Assembly (NCBI RefSeq): GCF_003859805.1
Contig: NZ_RQZG01000004.1
Span: 124,001 to 188,000 of the forward strand
Reading direction: 5' to 3'
DNA: 64,000 bases
Origin: Arachnia propionica
Lineage (GTDB): Bacteria > Actinomycetota > Actinomycetes > Propionibacteriales > Propionibacteriaceae
The translations under genes were made by a program, and so were the position numbers. The notes below the pieces were generated by a model that had not been told where the DNA came from, searched no databases, and saw only the letters and a list, made by a program, of their open reading frames with translations. Numbering within the stretch: the first letter of the stretch is position 1; the number at the start of each line of letters is the position of its first letter. Positions 27,791-36,183 of the stretch are shown in pieces.

Positions 27791-27811
27791 CTCAGACGTC
27801 TGATGTCTGAG
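27791..27811. promoter_or_regulatory. Candidate operator upstream of the sialidase gene
   Basis: A perfect 12-bp palindrome, TCAGACGTCTGA (27792-27803), is followed by a third half-site GTCTGA (27805-27810), giving overlapping dyads 24 bp before the sialidase start. It is probably a repressor site, perhaps for a GntR- or NanR-like sialic acid regulator. No such regulator is in the window. Confidence 0.5.
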
Positions 27812-27834
27812 CAATGAAGCTTGAAGGAGAGCTG

Positions 27835-30033
27835 ATGTCTCAACCACTGAAACTGATACGTCTGCTGGTGACCTGCATCGCCGTCACCGCGGCGACCCTC
27901 CTGGGGGCCGTCACCGTCCGGGCCGACGAACCGGGACGCACCGGGCTGCAGTCCTTCGACCTGGATCGGGACCTCGACCTGGGGTGGACCAGTCAGAAAC
28001 TCGCCGACGGTGGGACCGCAGGATTCACCTGCTCCCGCATCCCGGCCCTGACCACGGCCAACAACGGGTGGGTCATCGCCGCGTGGGACGGCCGTCCCGG
28101 TACCTGTGCCGACGCGCCCCAGCCGAACTCCATCGTCTACACCGTCTCCAAGGACGACGGGGCCACGTGGAGTGAGGTCAAGGTCATGGCCCAGGGCAAC
28201 CCCGATCCCGAGCAACGCGGTTTCTCCGACCCCAGTTTCGTCGTGGACCGGGAGACCGGACGGATCTTCGCATTCTTCGTCATGAGCTACGACTGGGGGT
28301 GGCCGCAACGTGACCGCACCATCACCGACCCCAGGCACGTCATGCACGCCGTCCACTTCCACTCCGACGACAACGGCGAGACCTGGGAGGGGCCCACGGA
28401 GGTGACCGACGCCCTCAACCCGGCCCCGAGGAACGAGGTCTGGACCGGGCGTTTCGCGGCCTCCGGTGAGGGCATCCAGCTGAGGTACGGCACCCATGCC
28501 GGACGACTGATCCAGCAGTACACCGTCTACAACACGGTCACCGACGACTACTGGGCGGTCTCGCTGTACTCCGACGACCACGGCGCCACCTGGCAGGCCG
28601 GAGCCCCCGTCGGCCCCGGCATGGATGAGAACAAGGTGGTGGAGCTCTCCGACGGCACGGTGATGCTCAACTCCCGCAAGTCCGACGGGACCGGCGGCCG
28701 CTACGTCGCCCGGTCCACCGACGGGGGTGAGACCTGGTCCGAGCGCACCACCGACCACACCCTCATCGACCCCCAGAACAACGCCTCCATCATCCGCGCC
28801 TTCCCGAACGCCCCCGAGGGATCGGCCGACGCGAAGGTATTGCTGTTCTCGAACTCGGCGGCGTCCTCGCGCACCAACGGCACCATCAGGGTGTCCTTCG
28901 ACGACGGCCGTACCTGGAGCGATTCCACGGTCTTCGAGCCCGGGGCGATGTCCTACTCCACGATGACCACGCTCGCCGACGGGTCGCTCGGGATCCTCTA
29001 CGAACGGTCCCATCCCACCATCTGGTTCGGGAAGCTGTCCTGGAAGTCGCTGGGGGCCACCGGCATCACGATGACCTCGCCGACGGTGCTCCACCGTGGT
29101 GAGAACCAGGTCGAGATCACCATCGCCAACCCCGTCGGTGAGGCCCTGCCCGCCGGGCAGCTGCACCTGAGCACCCGTGGCGGCCTGACGGGTGATGCCA
29201 TCCAGGTGCCGACCGTCCCGGCTGGTGGAACGGTCACCGTCATGGTCCCGCTCACCCTGCCCGCCGACGCCAACCCGGGACCCCTCACCCTCCAGGGCAA
29301 CTACGTGGTGGAGGGCCGCACCGTGGTCAAGGAGATCCCGGTCACGGTCGAGCTGCGCGACGGCGAGGAGATCACCGACAAGCTGCTGGAGGTGCTGATC
29401 AATCGCAAGTCGGAGCCGCAGGAGTCCTACCAGGCGGGCGACAAGGTGTCGTTCTGGGTGCGGGTCAGCAACCGGGCCGACCACGCCATCACCGCCTACC
29501 CCGTCGGCGACGGCTGGGAGAACCTCTTCCCGACCTGCCGGTGGGCCAACCTGCCCACCCAGCCACGCGGCAACTACAACTGCGGGCTGACCGGCAACTC
29601 CGGGAACAACCCGCCCACCTACACCATCACCGCCCAGGACATCGAACGTGGCTGGTTCATCCCCACGATGACCTGGAAGGTGGCGGCGGCGAACGACCGG
29701 GAGGCCAGGAACCCGATCCAGACCCTCACCTTCACCGGTGAGAAGGTGCTGTTGCCCACGTCTCCGCAGGAGACCCCGGAGCCGAAGCTGGAGCTCTCCA
29801 CCGCGGTGGTGCCGTACCGCACGATCCTGATCGCCAGGCTGAGCGGTTTCCAGCCCGAGGAGCAGGTGGCCCTCCAGGTCGGCACCCGTCGGGCCCGCAC
29901 CGTGACGGCGGACGCCGAGGGCAGGGCCACCCTGCACCAGGCCATCGACCGCCGCAGCTGCCCTGAGACCTGCACGGTCACGGCGACCGGGGAGGCCTCC
30001 GGCCAGGTCAGCGCCGAGTTCCGTCGAGGCTGA
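27835..30033 (+). CDS. Secreted sialidase (GH33) with C-terminal accessory domains
   Basis: Exo-alpha-sialidase, 732 aa, acting outside the cell to release sialic acid from host glycans. Signal peptide MSQPLKLIRLLVTCIAVTAA with cleavage near VRA-DE. The catalytic propeller shows the Arg motif SRIP and five Asp boxes: SKDDGATW (about 105), SDDNGETW (177), SDDHGATW (246), STDGGETW (295) and SFDDGRTW (356). Tyr in YSTMTTLADGSLGILYERS fits the nucleophile region. After about residue 405 come a NEW3-like beta-sandwich, another beta domain, and an ~80-residue C-terminal domain (from about 653) with a Cys pair. That last domain is shared with the small protein at 50936. No LPxTG anchor. The ATG at 27835 has AAGGAGAG upstream. 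Confidence 0.95.
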   Translation: MSQPLKLIRLLVTCIAVTAATLLGAVTVRADEPGRTGLQSFDLDRDLDLGWTSQKLADGGTAGFTCSRIPALTTANNGWVIAAWDGRPGTCADAPQPNSIVYTVSKDDGATWSEVKVMAQGNPDPEQRGFSDPSFVVDRETGRIFAFFVMSYDWGWPQRDRTITDPRHVMHAVHFHSDDNGETWEGPTEVTDALNPAPRNEVWTGRFAASGEGIQLRYGTHAGRLIQQYTVYNTVTDDYWAVSLYSDDHGATWQAGAPVGPGMDENKVVELSDGTVMLNSRKSDGTGGRYVARSTDGGETWSERTTDHTLIDPQNNASIIRAFPNAPEGSADAKVLLFSNSAASSRTNGTIRVSFDDGRTWSDSTVFEPGAMSYSTMTTLADGSLGILYERSHPTIWFGKLSWKSLGATGITMTSPTVLHRGENQVEITIANPVGEALPAGQLHLSTRGGLTGDAIQVPTVPAGGTVTVMVPLTLPADANPGPLTLQGNYVVEGRTVVKEIPVTVELRDGEEITDKLLEVLINRKSEPQESYQAGDKVSFWVRVSNRADHAITAYPVGDGWENLFPTCRWANLPTQPRGNYNCGLTGNSGNNPPTYTITAQDIERGWFIPTMTWKVAAANDREARNPIQTLTFTGEKVLLPTSPQETPEPKLELSTAVVPYRTILIARLSGFQPEEQVALQVGTRRARTVTADAEGRATLHQAIDRRSCPETCTVTATGEASGQVSAEFRRG

Positions 30034-30034
30034 G

Positions 30035-30090
30035 CAGCACGCAGTGGTCGTGAACCGTCATTTCTGCGACGGTTCACGACCACTGTGCTG
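30035..30090. terminator. Bidirectional hairpin terminator between sialidase and ABC permease genes
   Basis: Perfect 18-bp arms (30042-30059 and 30068-30085) around an 8-nt loop. They extend by CAGCA/TGCTG with a 2-nt bulge. It sits just after the sialidase stop and before the stop of the convergent permease gene, so it can end both transcripts. Confidence 0.8.
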
Positions 30091-30102
30091 TCCGGTTGGG
30101 GA

Positions 30103-31524
30103 TCAGTCGTTGCGACGGCGCTGCGTCCCCAACACCTGACGCTGCAGGGGCTGGACGGCCACCAGGCTGAGCATGGCCAACAGGAAGCCGCCGGCCAGCA
30201 CCCCGATCATCACCCAGTTGCTGCTCAGATCCGACTCGAGCCCCAAGCTGTTGGCCAGATGCATCACCGGGTAGGCCATGCCGAAGCCCAGCAGGTAACC
30301 GACGCCGAGGACCACCACCAGCGGGCCGAGGTTCTGGACCCACATCACGCGGGTGTGGAGGGAGGCCGGGGCGCCGATGCGATGCAGGGCACGACTCAGC
30401 TCGGCCCGCTCGAACACCTCGGAGGCCTGGGAGATGAGCACCGACGTCGCCGTGAGGATCAGTCCCGCGGTGAGCATCACGATCACCCCCTTGGTGAAGT
30501 CCCACCGGGTGGCATCGGCGAAGTTCAGCTCGGCTCCCGTGGTGTCGACGTTCACCTCGATGGGCATGGTGGCGATGTACCCGCCGATCAGGGCCAGGAA
30601 GCCGAGCCCGCCGACCTGCCGCCACGTGGCGCGGGCATCGGCCTGGATGCGCCGGGAGGCCAACAGCACCGAGGTGCCGGGCAGCATCGCATAGCCCCTG
30701 GCCAAGGTCTGCAGCACCCATGGACCGGCCAGGTTGAACACCGTCACCACCATCAGGCAGGCCCCGGCCACCAGCAGGAAACCCCAGAGGTCGCGGCCGA
30801 GCTTGACGTGCTGCAGCCCGAACCGCAGACCGACGATGACGATGACGAAGACGACGGCACGCAACCAGGTGACCTTCGGCTTCGCGGCCTGTCGGGCCAC
30901 ACCGAGCGGGGAGATGCGCACCTGACGCAGACCCCACCAGGTGGCGAGCAGCGCGATGGCCACGTTCGCCAGACACACCGCGGCCGCCATCCACCACGGC
31001 AGGAAGAGATCGGTGTCGGTCAGGGCCACGCCCTGGAGCTCCGCACCCGCCCACAGGGGTACCGTCGCCAGGTACAGGACCAGCCCGCACGCGGTACCGA
31101 TCACCGACTGGATCAGGGAGTCGAGCAGCGACATCCGGGTGATGTCGCCGGAGCTCAGCCCCAGCAACCGCAGCGCCGACAGTCGCTGTTCGCGGCCCCG
31201 GGCCCCCAGCACGGCGGCCGAGGCCGACAGCGAGACCATCGCGGGCAGCAGCAGGGCCATGGCCACCACCCCCAGGACGAAGTAGACCATGAGGATGGTC
31301 TCGAGGTCAGGGGCGATGGCCCGGGCCTCGGCCAGCAACGGGGGCGGTGCGACCCAGCGGCCGTGCAGCATCACGGTGCCGCCGAGGACGGTGAGCGCCA
31401 GCACGGAGGAGACCGCACAGGCCAGGATCGAGGCGAAGTAGAGCAGGGTCTCACCCTGTCGGGAGGCGAACCGTCCCCGGGTGAGCTGCATGGTCAGGGA
31501 ACCGAGACCGGTGACGGCACTCAT
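30103..31524 (-). CDS. FtsX-like ABC transporter permease
   Basis: 473 aa multi-spanning protein with the MacB/LolC-type FtsX layout duplicated: an N-terminal helix (FASILACAVSSVLALTVLGG), three helices around residues 85-200, and a second similar set in the C-terminal half (VIVMLTAGLILTATSVLISQ). Between the halves lies another pair of helices. ATG 31524 overlaps the ATPase stop (ATGA). Such pairs act in lipoprotein release, peptide export or bacitracin-type resistance; the cargo cannot be told. Confidence 0.85.
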   Translation of the reverse strand: MSAVTGLGSLTMQLTRGRFASRQGETLLYFASILACAVSSVLALTVLGGTVMLHGRWVAPPPLLAEARAIAPDLETILMVYFVLGVVAMALLLPAMVSLSASAAVLGARGREQRLSALRLLGLSSGDITRMSLLDSLIQSVIGTACGLVLYLATVPLWAGAELQGVALTDTDLFLPWWMAAAVCLANVAIALLATWWGLRQVRISPLGVARQAAKPKVTWLRAVVFVIVIVGLRFGLQHVKLGRDLWGFLLVAGACLMVVTVFNLAGPWVLQTLARGYAMLPGTSVLLASRRIQADARATWRQVGGLGFLALIGGYIATMPIEVNVDTTGAELNFADATRWDFTKGVIVMLTAGLILTATSVLISQASEVFERAELSRALHRIGAPASLHTRVMWVQNLGPLVVVLGVGYLLGFGMAYPVMHLANSLGLESDLSSNWVMIGVLAGGFLLAMLSLVAVQPLQRQVLGTQRRRND

Positions 31525-32216
31525 CGCGCCACCTCCACATCGAGCATCCGGTCGGCGTGGATCAGGCCGTCGCGGATCTCCACCAACCGGGAGCACCAGC
31601 GGGCGACGGTGGAGTCGTGGGTGACCATCACCAGCGAGGCCCCGGACTGGGCGGTGACGGTGGTCAGCAGCTGCATCATCCCATGGCCGGTGGCCTGGTC
31701 GAGGGCGCCACTCGGCTCGTCGGCGAAGATGACCTTCGGGTTTCCTGCGAGCGCCCGGGCGATGGCGACACGCTGCGCCTGACCTCCGGACATCTCCGGT
31801 GGGCGTCGGCGCGCCAGATTCGGCAGACCCAGACGCTCCAGCAACTCGTCGGCCCGACGCAGCGCGGCCGGGCGGCGGGTCCCGGTCAGCAGCAGCGGCA
31901 GGGCGATGTTCTCCCTGGCCGGGAGTTCAGGGATGAGCTGGCCGTCCTGGAACACGAAGCCGAACTCGGTGAGACGCAGGTGCGAGCGTTCCGTGTCGGA
32001 GAGCCGGGTCAGGTCGCGCCCGTCGAAGGTGACCGTCCCGGCCTCCGGGGTGAGCACCCCGGACAGGCAGTGCAGCAGTGTCGACTTGCCGGACCCGGAG
32101 GGGCCCATGATGGCCACGCTCTGTCCGGCGGGGATGGTGAGCGAGACCCCGGCCAGAGCCTGGACCGAGCCGTAGCTCTTGGTGATGTCGTGCGTGGTCA
32201 GTATGGCTGAATTCAT
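31521..32216 (-). CDS. LolD/MacB-type ABC transporter ATP-binding protein
   Basis: 231 aa ATPase: Walker A GPSGSGKST, LolD-like FVFQDGQLIPELPARENIAL, signature MSGGQAQRVAIARAL, Walker B VIFADEPSGALD. Start taken at the second of two adjacent ATGs (32216), which has GGAG 5 nt upstream. First gene of a two-gene unit with the FtsX-like permease. A perfect operator-like palindrome lies 60 bp upstream, so expression is probably controlled by a dedicated regulator. Confidence 0.92.
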   Translation of the reverse strand: MNSAILTTHDITKSYGSVQALAGVSLTIPAGQSVAIMGPSGSGKSTLLHCLSGVLTPEAGTVTFDGRDLTRLSDTERSHLRLTEFGFVFQDGQLIPELPARENIALPLLLTGTRRPAALRRADELLERLGLPNLARRRPPEMSGGQAQRVAIARALAGNPKVIFADEPSGALDQATGHGMMQLLTTVTAQSGASLVMVTHDSTVARWCSRLVEIRDGLIHADRMLDVEVAR

Positions 32217-32274
32217 CATGTCTCCATTCCACCCCGGAGCCATTCGACACAACACAGCGCAGGCACCCGAACCG

Positions 32275-32294
32275 GGGTAGTGCCAGCACTACCC
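32275..32294. promoter_or_regulatory. Operator-like palindrome upstream of the ABC pair
   Basis: Perfect inverted repeat GGGTAGTGC-CA-GCACTACCC with only 2 nt between arms, so it is a protein-binding dyad rather than a terminator. It lies between the end of uxuB and the ABC ATPase gene. A NarL-type regulator such as that at 50031 would be a reasonable candidate. Confidence 0.5.
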
Positions 32295-32306
32295 TCCATC
32301 GCATGG

Positions 32307-33704
32307 TCAGGGCTGGTCAGCGACCAGGGCCTCGGCGGTGTGGGCGATCGTCTCGACGAGCTCCCGGTCGTTCCGCAGATCGGGGGCCAACCAGCCGAGC
32401 ACCCGGGCGGCGTCCTCGACGAAGGAACCACCCACCAAGGCCCGCACCTCTGGCTCCGCGCTGTCCTTCAGCGGGGCACCGTGGCCTCGCAGATGCAGCA
32501 GCCACGCGGCGAGTGCCGTCACAGCGGCCCGGGGAAGCTGTCCCCGCTCCCGCCAGGCACGCACCGTCGGCATGATCCGCACCGGGAGCTTCTGAGATCC
32601 GTCGGCAGCGATCTGGGCCAGCAGATGCCGGATGTTGGGGTTCTCGTACCGGGAGACCAGAGCCCTGGTGTACTCCTCGTGGGGAACCCGAAGTCCCGGT
32701 GCGGCCTCTTCCCACCAGCTGTGGACCAGATCCCGCAGCCGGGGGTGAGCGATCGCCTCCGCGACGGTGGTCACCCCGAGCAGCGGACCCGTGTAGGCGA
32801 GCAGGGTGTGGGAACCATTGAGCAGCCACAGTTTGCGTTGCTCATAGGGCTCGACGTCGTCGACGATCATCGCCCCAGCCGACTCCCAGTCCGGGCGACC
32901 GGCAGGGAAATCACCGGAGATCACCCATTCACTGAACGGCTCGGTCGGCACCGGTGCACGGTCCAGGTATCCCTGCGTGGTCTGCACGGCAGTGATCTCC
33001 GCATCCGTGGTGGCAGGGGTGATCCGATCCACCATGCAGGTCGCCCAGCTGACGTTCTCCGCCAGCCAGGGCAGTACATCCGGTGCCGCAACGGCCGCGG
33101 CATCGGTGACCACACGGGCGAACGACGGCCCGTTGTCCGGCAGGTTGTCGCAGGGCAGGATCGTGATGGCACCGGCATCCGCGGTGGCACGTGCCACGAG
33201 TCCGGCCAGGAGCCGAACCGGTGCGGTCCCGAGCGTCAGGGAACCCAGCCGGGCCGGATCAACACCTCCCGTGAGAGCCGTGGCCAGCACCTCCAGGTCC
33301 GTGGCCACCGGGACGGCGGAGACATCGAGTCCTCCATCCGGGCGACGCCAGTACCCGGCCTCCGTCACCGTCGAGGTCACCACCGTCACGTCGGGGTCGG
33401 CCAGGTACCGCACCAGGGCCTCCAGGTCGTCCGCCGGATGGACCCGTGAGATCGAGGAGATCACCTCGAAGCCGTCCCCGTCGGCCCGTTTCGTGATGAG
33501 TGTGTAGAGCCCGTCCTGCGGGGTCAGCCACTCCGCGACGGTGGGGCGACGGCCTGTGAAGGCGGCGATGCCCCACCGGTCACGATCCGAGGCGTGCTCG
33601 GTGTACCAGGCCTGATGGGCACGGGTGAAGTTCCCGAGACCGAGGTGGACCATGCGGATGGGTCCGGCCGGTCGGCCATGGGTGTCACGGGTGAGTTCAG
33701 TCAT
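32307..33704 (-). CDS. uxuB: Fructuronate reductase / mannitol dehydrogenase family (UxuB)
   Basis: NAD-dependent polyol dehydrogenase family enzyme (465 aa) predicted to reduce D-fructuronate to D-mannonate. The N-terminal nucleotide-binding start MVHLGLGNFTRAHQAWY, the EWVISGDFPAGRPDWE segment and the KLWLLNGSHTLLAYTG catalytic stretch (Lys plus Asn/His) are family hallmarks. It overlaps uxaC (ATGA), which supplies its substrate. That pairing favours fructuronate over mannitol or tagaturonate. It ends the seven-gene minus-strand operon. The usual next enzyme, mannonate dehydratase (UxuA), is not in this window. Confidence 0.88.
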   Translation of the reverse strand: MTELTRDTHGRPAGPIRMVHLGLGNFTRAHQAWYTEHASDRDRWGIAAFTGRRPTVAEWLTPQDGLYTLITKRADGDGFEVISSISRVHPADDLEALVRYLADPDVTVVTSTVTEAGYWRRPDGGLDVSAVPVATDLEVLATALTGGVDPARLGSLTLGTAPVRLLAGLVARATADAGAITILPCDNLPDNGPSFARVVTDAAAVAAPDVLPWLAENVSWATCMVDRITPATTDAEITAVQTTQGYLDRAPVPTEPFSEWVISGDFPAGRPDWESAGAMIVDDVEPYEQRKLWLLNGSHTLLAYTGPLLGVTTVAEAIAHPRLRDLVHSWWEEAAPGLRVPHEEYTRALVSRYENPNIRHLLAQIAADGSQKLPVRIMPTVRAWRERGQLPRAAVTALAAWLLHLRGHGAPLKDSAEPEVRALVGGSFVEDAARVLGWLAPDLRNDRELVETIAHTAEALVADQP

Positions 33705-35143
33705 GGGAGTTCTCCTTGCTGGTCCAGTTTGAAGACGTGTCGGGGTTGGGTGGTCACGAGGTCGATGGCGGTCTCCAGGGCCTCTGCCTCCTCCAGACGG
33801 TGCTCGGTCACCAGGCCCGCCAGGAAGGCGCAGTCGACACGACGTGCCGCGTCGTGCCTGGCGGGGATGGAACAGAACGCGCGGGTGTCGTCGATGAATC
33901 CGGATCCCTTGCGGAGGCTGCCGTATCCCGTGACGGCACGGCGATGGCGCATCATCGCGTCGTTCTCATCGATGAACCACCAGGGTGCTCCGATGAACAA
34001 CCCCCGGTACCAGCCCGCCAGGGGGGCGAGTTCACGGGAGAACACGGTCTCGTCCATGGTGAACACCACGAGGTGGAAACCGTCAGCATTGCCGTAGGTG
34101 TCCAGGATGGGGTGCAGCGCATTCGCGAACTCGACGGCGATGGGGACATCCCCGCCGACATCGGCTCCGTAGCGCTCGAGTGTCGCCGTGTCGTGATTGC
34201 GGAACACCGCAGGATGGAGGGTCATCACGAGCCCGTCCTCGACGGCCAGGCGAGCCTGGTCATTGACCATGTGGCGTCGCAGCGCATCGGCCTCATCGGT
34301 GGTGATGACACCGCCGAGGGCACGGCGGAACAAGATCTCGGCGGTTCCCTCGTCGAGTCTCTCGCAACGGGCGTCGCGGTGTGAATGATCCGAGGAGACG
34401 GCGCCGTGCTCCCGGAAGTACTGCCGACGTCGACGCATCGCCTCCAGGTGCTCGGCGTAGCCGGTGATCTCGATCCCGGCGCTCTCACCCAGCCGTTGGG
34501 TGAGCTGCACCCAGTCGGCGCGGGCCGGCTCCAGGTAGCGGTCAGGACGGAAGGTCGGCATCACCCGCGAGGTCCACGACGGGTCATCAGCCAACCGGTC
34601 GTGTCCATGAAGGTCATCACACGGATCGTCGGTGGTGGCCAGGGCCTCGATGTTGAACCTTTCGTAGAGGGCGCGAGGACGGTACTCCGGGCGCTCCAGA
34701 CAGGCGGCGATGTGGTCGTAGATCAGGTCTGCGGTCTCGGCGCTCGGGACAGCCGTGATGCCGAAGACCTCGACGAACTGCGACGCGAACCAGTAGGCGA
34801 CCTGGGTGCCGCGGAAGATCGGCCAGTGGGTGCAGAACTGCCGGAACGCCTCGCGGGCCCGGGTGGGCGACAGTGGTGTCCCGACCGGGACCCCGAGCTG
34901 CGACAGCTCGATGCCGGCGATGCCGTGGAGCAGCCTGTTGGTGTAGTGGTCCGGGGTGAGCAGCAACGATGTCGGATCCTGGAACGGTCGGTCCTCGGAC
35001 AGCCATTCCACGGGGACGTGGCCGTGCGGGGAGATGATCGGCAGGTCCTTGACCGCTGCGTAGAGCTCGCGTGCCACGGCACGGGTGGTCGGGTCGGCGG
35101 GGAGGAGCCGATCGGGATGGATGGACAGGGTGGCAGGGGTCAT
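33701..35143 (-). CDS. uxaC: Glucuronate isomerase (UxaC)
   Basis: Metal-dependent isomerase of the amidohydrolase superfamily (480 aa, normal length) converting D-glucuronate to D-fructuronate. The N-terminal metal motif HGHVP lies at about residue 40. Further hallmarks are EDRPFQDPTSLL, YERFNIEALATTDDP and the C-terminal GWYRGLFIGAPWWFID. It starts in an ATGA overlap with lacI and ends in one with uxuB. It receives glucuronate released by UidA in the same operon. Confidence 0.95.
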   Translation of the reverse strand: MTPATLSIHPDRLLPADPTTRAVARELYAAVKDLPIISPHGHVPVEWLSEDRPFQDPTSLLLTPDHYTNRLLHGIAGIELSQLGVPVGTPLSPTRAREAFRQFCTHWPIFRGTQVAYWFASQFVEVFGITAVPSAETADLIYDHIAACLERPEYRPRALYERFNIEALATTDDPCDDLHGHDRLADDPSWTSRVMPTFRPDRYLEPARADWVQLTQRLGESAGIEITGYAEHLEAMRRRRQYFREHGAVSSDHSHRDARCERLDEGTAEILFRRALGGVITTDEADALRRHMVNDQARLAVEDGLVMTLHPAVFRNHDTATLERYGADVGGDVPIAVEFANALHPILDTYGNADGFHLVVFTMDETVFSRELAPLAGWYRGLFIGAPWWFIDENDAMMRHRRAVTGYGSLRKGSGFIDDTRAFCSIPARHDAARRVDCAFLAGLVTEHRLEEAEALETAIDLVTTQPRHVFKLDQQGELP

Positions 35144-36183
35144 CTTTGGGCCTTCCGTCTCGTGGTTCTCGTTCCAGCAGGGGCGATGCTGTCCCTGAAA
35201 TGGGCATGCATGGGGACGACGATCCGTTCCGCCCGTGAGGAGGAACGGTGACGGAGTTGATTGACCAGGGCCCGGGCCGCGCGGGAGCCCAGATCGTGCA
35301 GCAGGGGAGCCACACTGCTCAGCTTCGGTGTGGTGATGACCGAGGAGATGGAGTTGTCGATGCCGACCACGGAGACGTCAGCGGGGATGTTCCACCCCGA
35401 TCGTTGGGCAGCGTGCATGAAGCCGATCGCCATGAGGTCGTTGTAGGCGATGACCGCCGTGGTCGGACTGGACTCCCAGTCGTTGTGGGCCGCCACCCCA
35501 CCTTCCAGGGTGGGAGGGTACGCCTTGACCCTCCGGATGCTCAGCTGCAGCTCATGGCAGGCCTCCGAGATGGCCCGCCAACGCATCCCGTCAGCCCAGG
35601 AGGCAGGTGGGCCGGAGAGGTAGGCGAAGCTGACGTGTCCCAGCGAGGCCAGGTGTTCCACGACACGTCGCATGCCACGACCGGTGTCGGCGACCACGCT
35701 CGTCAACCCTGAGACGATCCGGTTGATCGAGACCACGGGACGCACCTTGGCCAGTTGCAGGATCGCCTGGTCACTGAGTCGTGACGCGGCGAGGGACAGG
35801 CCATCGACGAAGGGTGAGATCCGGGTGATGTGCTCCCTCTCGATCTCAGCGCTCTCCCGGGTGTCGATCGCGATGACGGCGAAGCCGTACAGCTCCGCCT
35901 CAGCCTCGAAGCCGCGGAGCACGTGTGCGAAGACCGGGTTCGCCGCATCGGCGATGGACATCCCCAGCACCTGTGTCGCCGTGCCCGGTTCCCCGGTCCT
36001 GACCGCCTTGGCGCGGTAGCCGAGTTCGTCGGCCACCCGCCGAACGTGCTCCGCCGTGTCCTGGTTGACCCGACCGGGACGGGCGAAGGTCCGGGACACG
36101 GTTGACGGGGCGACTCCCGCAGCCCTGGCGATGTCGTAGATGGTGACCCGCTTGCGGCGTGACCCCTCGGGGTCGTCAGTCAT
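35140..36183 (-). CDS. LacI family transcriptional regulator of the hexuronate operon
   Basis: 347 aa. N-terminal LacI helix-turn-helix VTIYDIARAAGVAPSTVSR with hinge helix, then a periplasmic-binding-protein-like effector domain (VLGMSIADAANPVFAHVLRG, FAYLSGPPASWADGMRW, VSVVGIDNS). Unusually it lies inside the operon, between larC (8-bp overlap) and uxaC (ATGA). It is therefore made only when the operon is transcribed, giving autoregulation. Probable effector: a hexuronate or hexonate. Its operator is not obvious; the shared direct repeats upstream of uidA and gnd are candidates, though their geometry is not classical for LacI. Confidence 0.9.
   Translation of the reverse strand: MTDDPEGSRRKRVTIYDIARAAGVAPSTVSRTFARPGRVNQDTAEHVRRVADELGYRAKAVRTGEPGTATQVLGMSIADAANPVFAHVLRGFEAEAELYGFAVIAIDTRESAEIEREHITRISPFVDGLSLAASRLSDQAILQLAKVRPVVSINRIVSGLTSVVADTGRGMRRVVEHLASLGHVSFAYLSGPPASWADGMRWRAISEACHELQLSIRRVKAYPPTLEGGVAAHNDWESSPTTAVIAYNDLMAIGFMHAAQRSGWNIPADVSVVGIDNSISSVITTPKLSSVAPLLHDLGSRAARALVNQLRHRSSSRAERIVVPMHAHFRDSIAPAGTRTTRRKAQR

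Noticed and set aside
27757-29937. 726-codon open frame on the minus strand opposite the sialidase
   Set aside because: Same signs of a high-GC shadow; the plus-strand frame has signal peptide, Asp boxes and a ribosome site.
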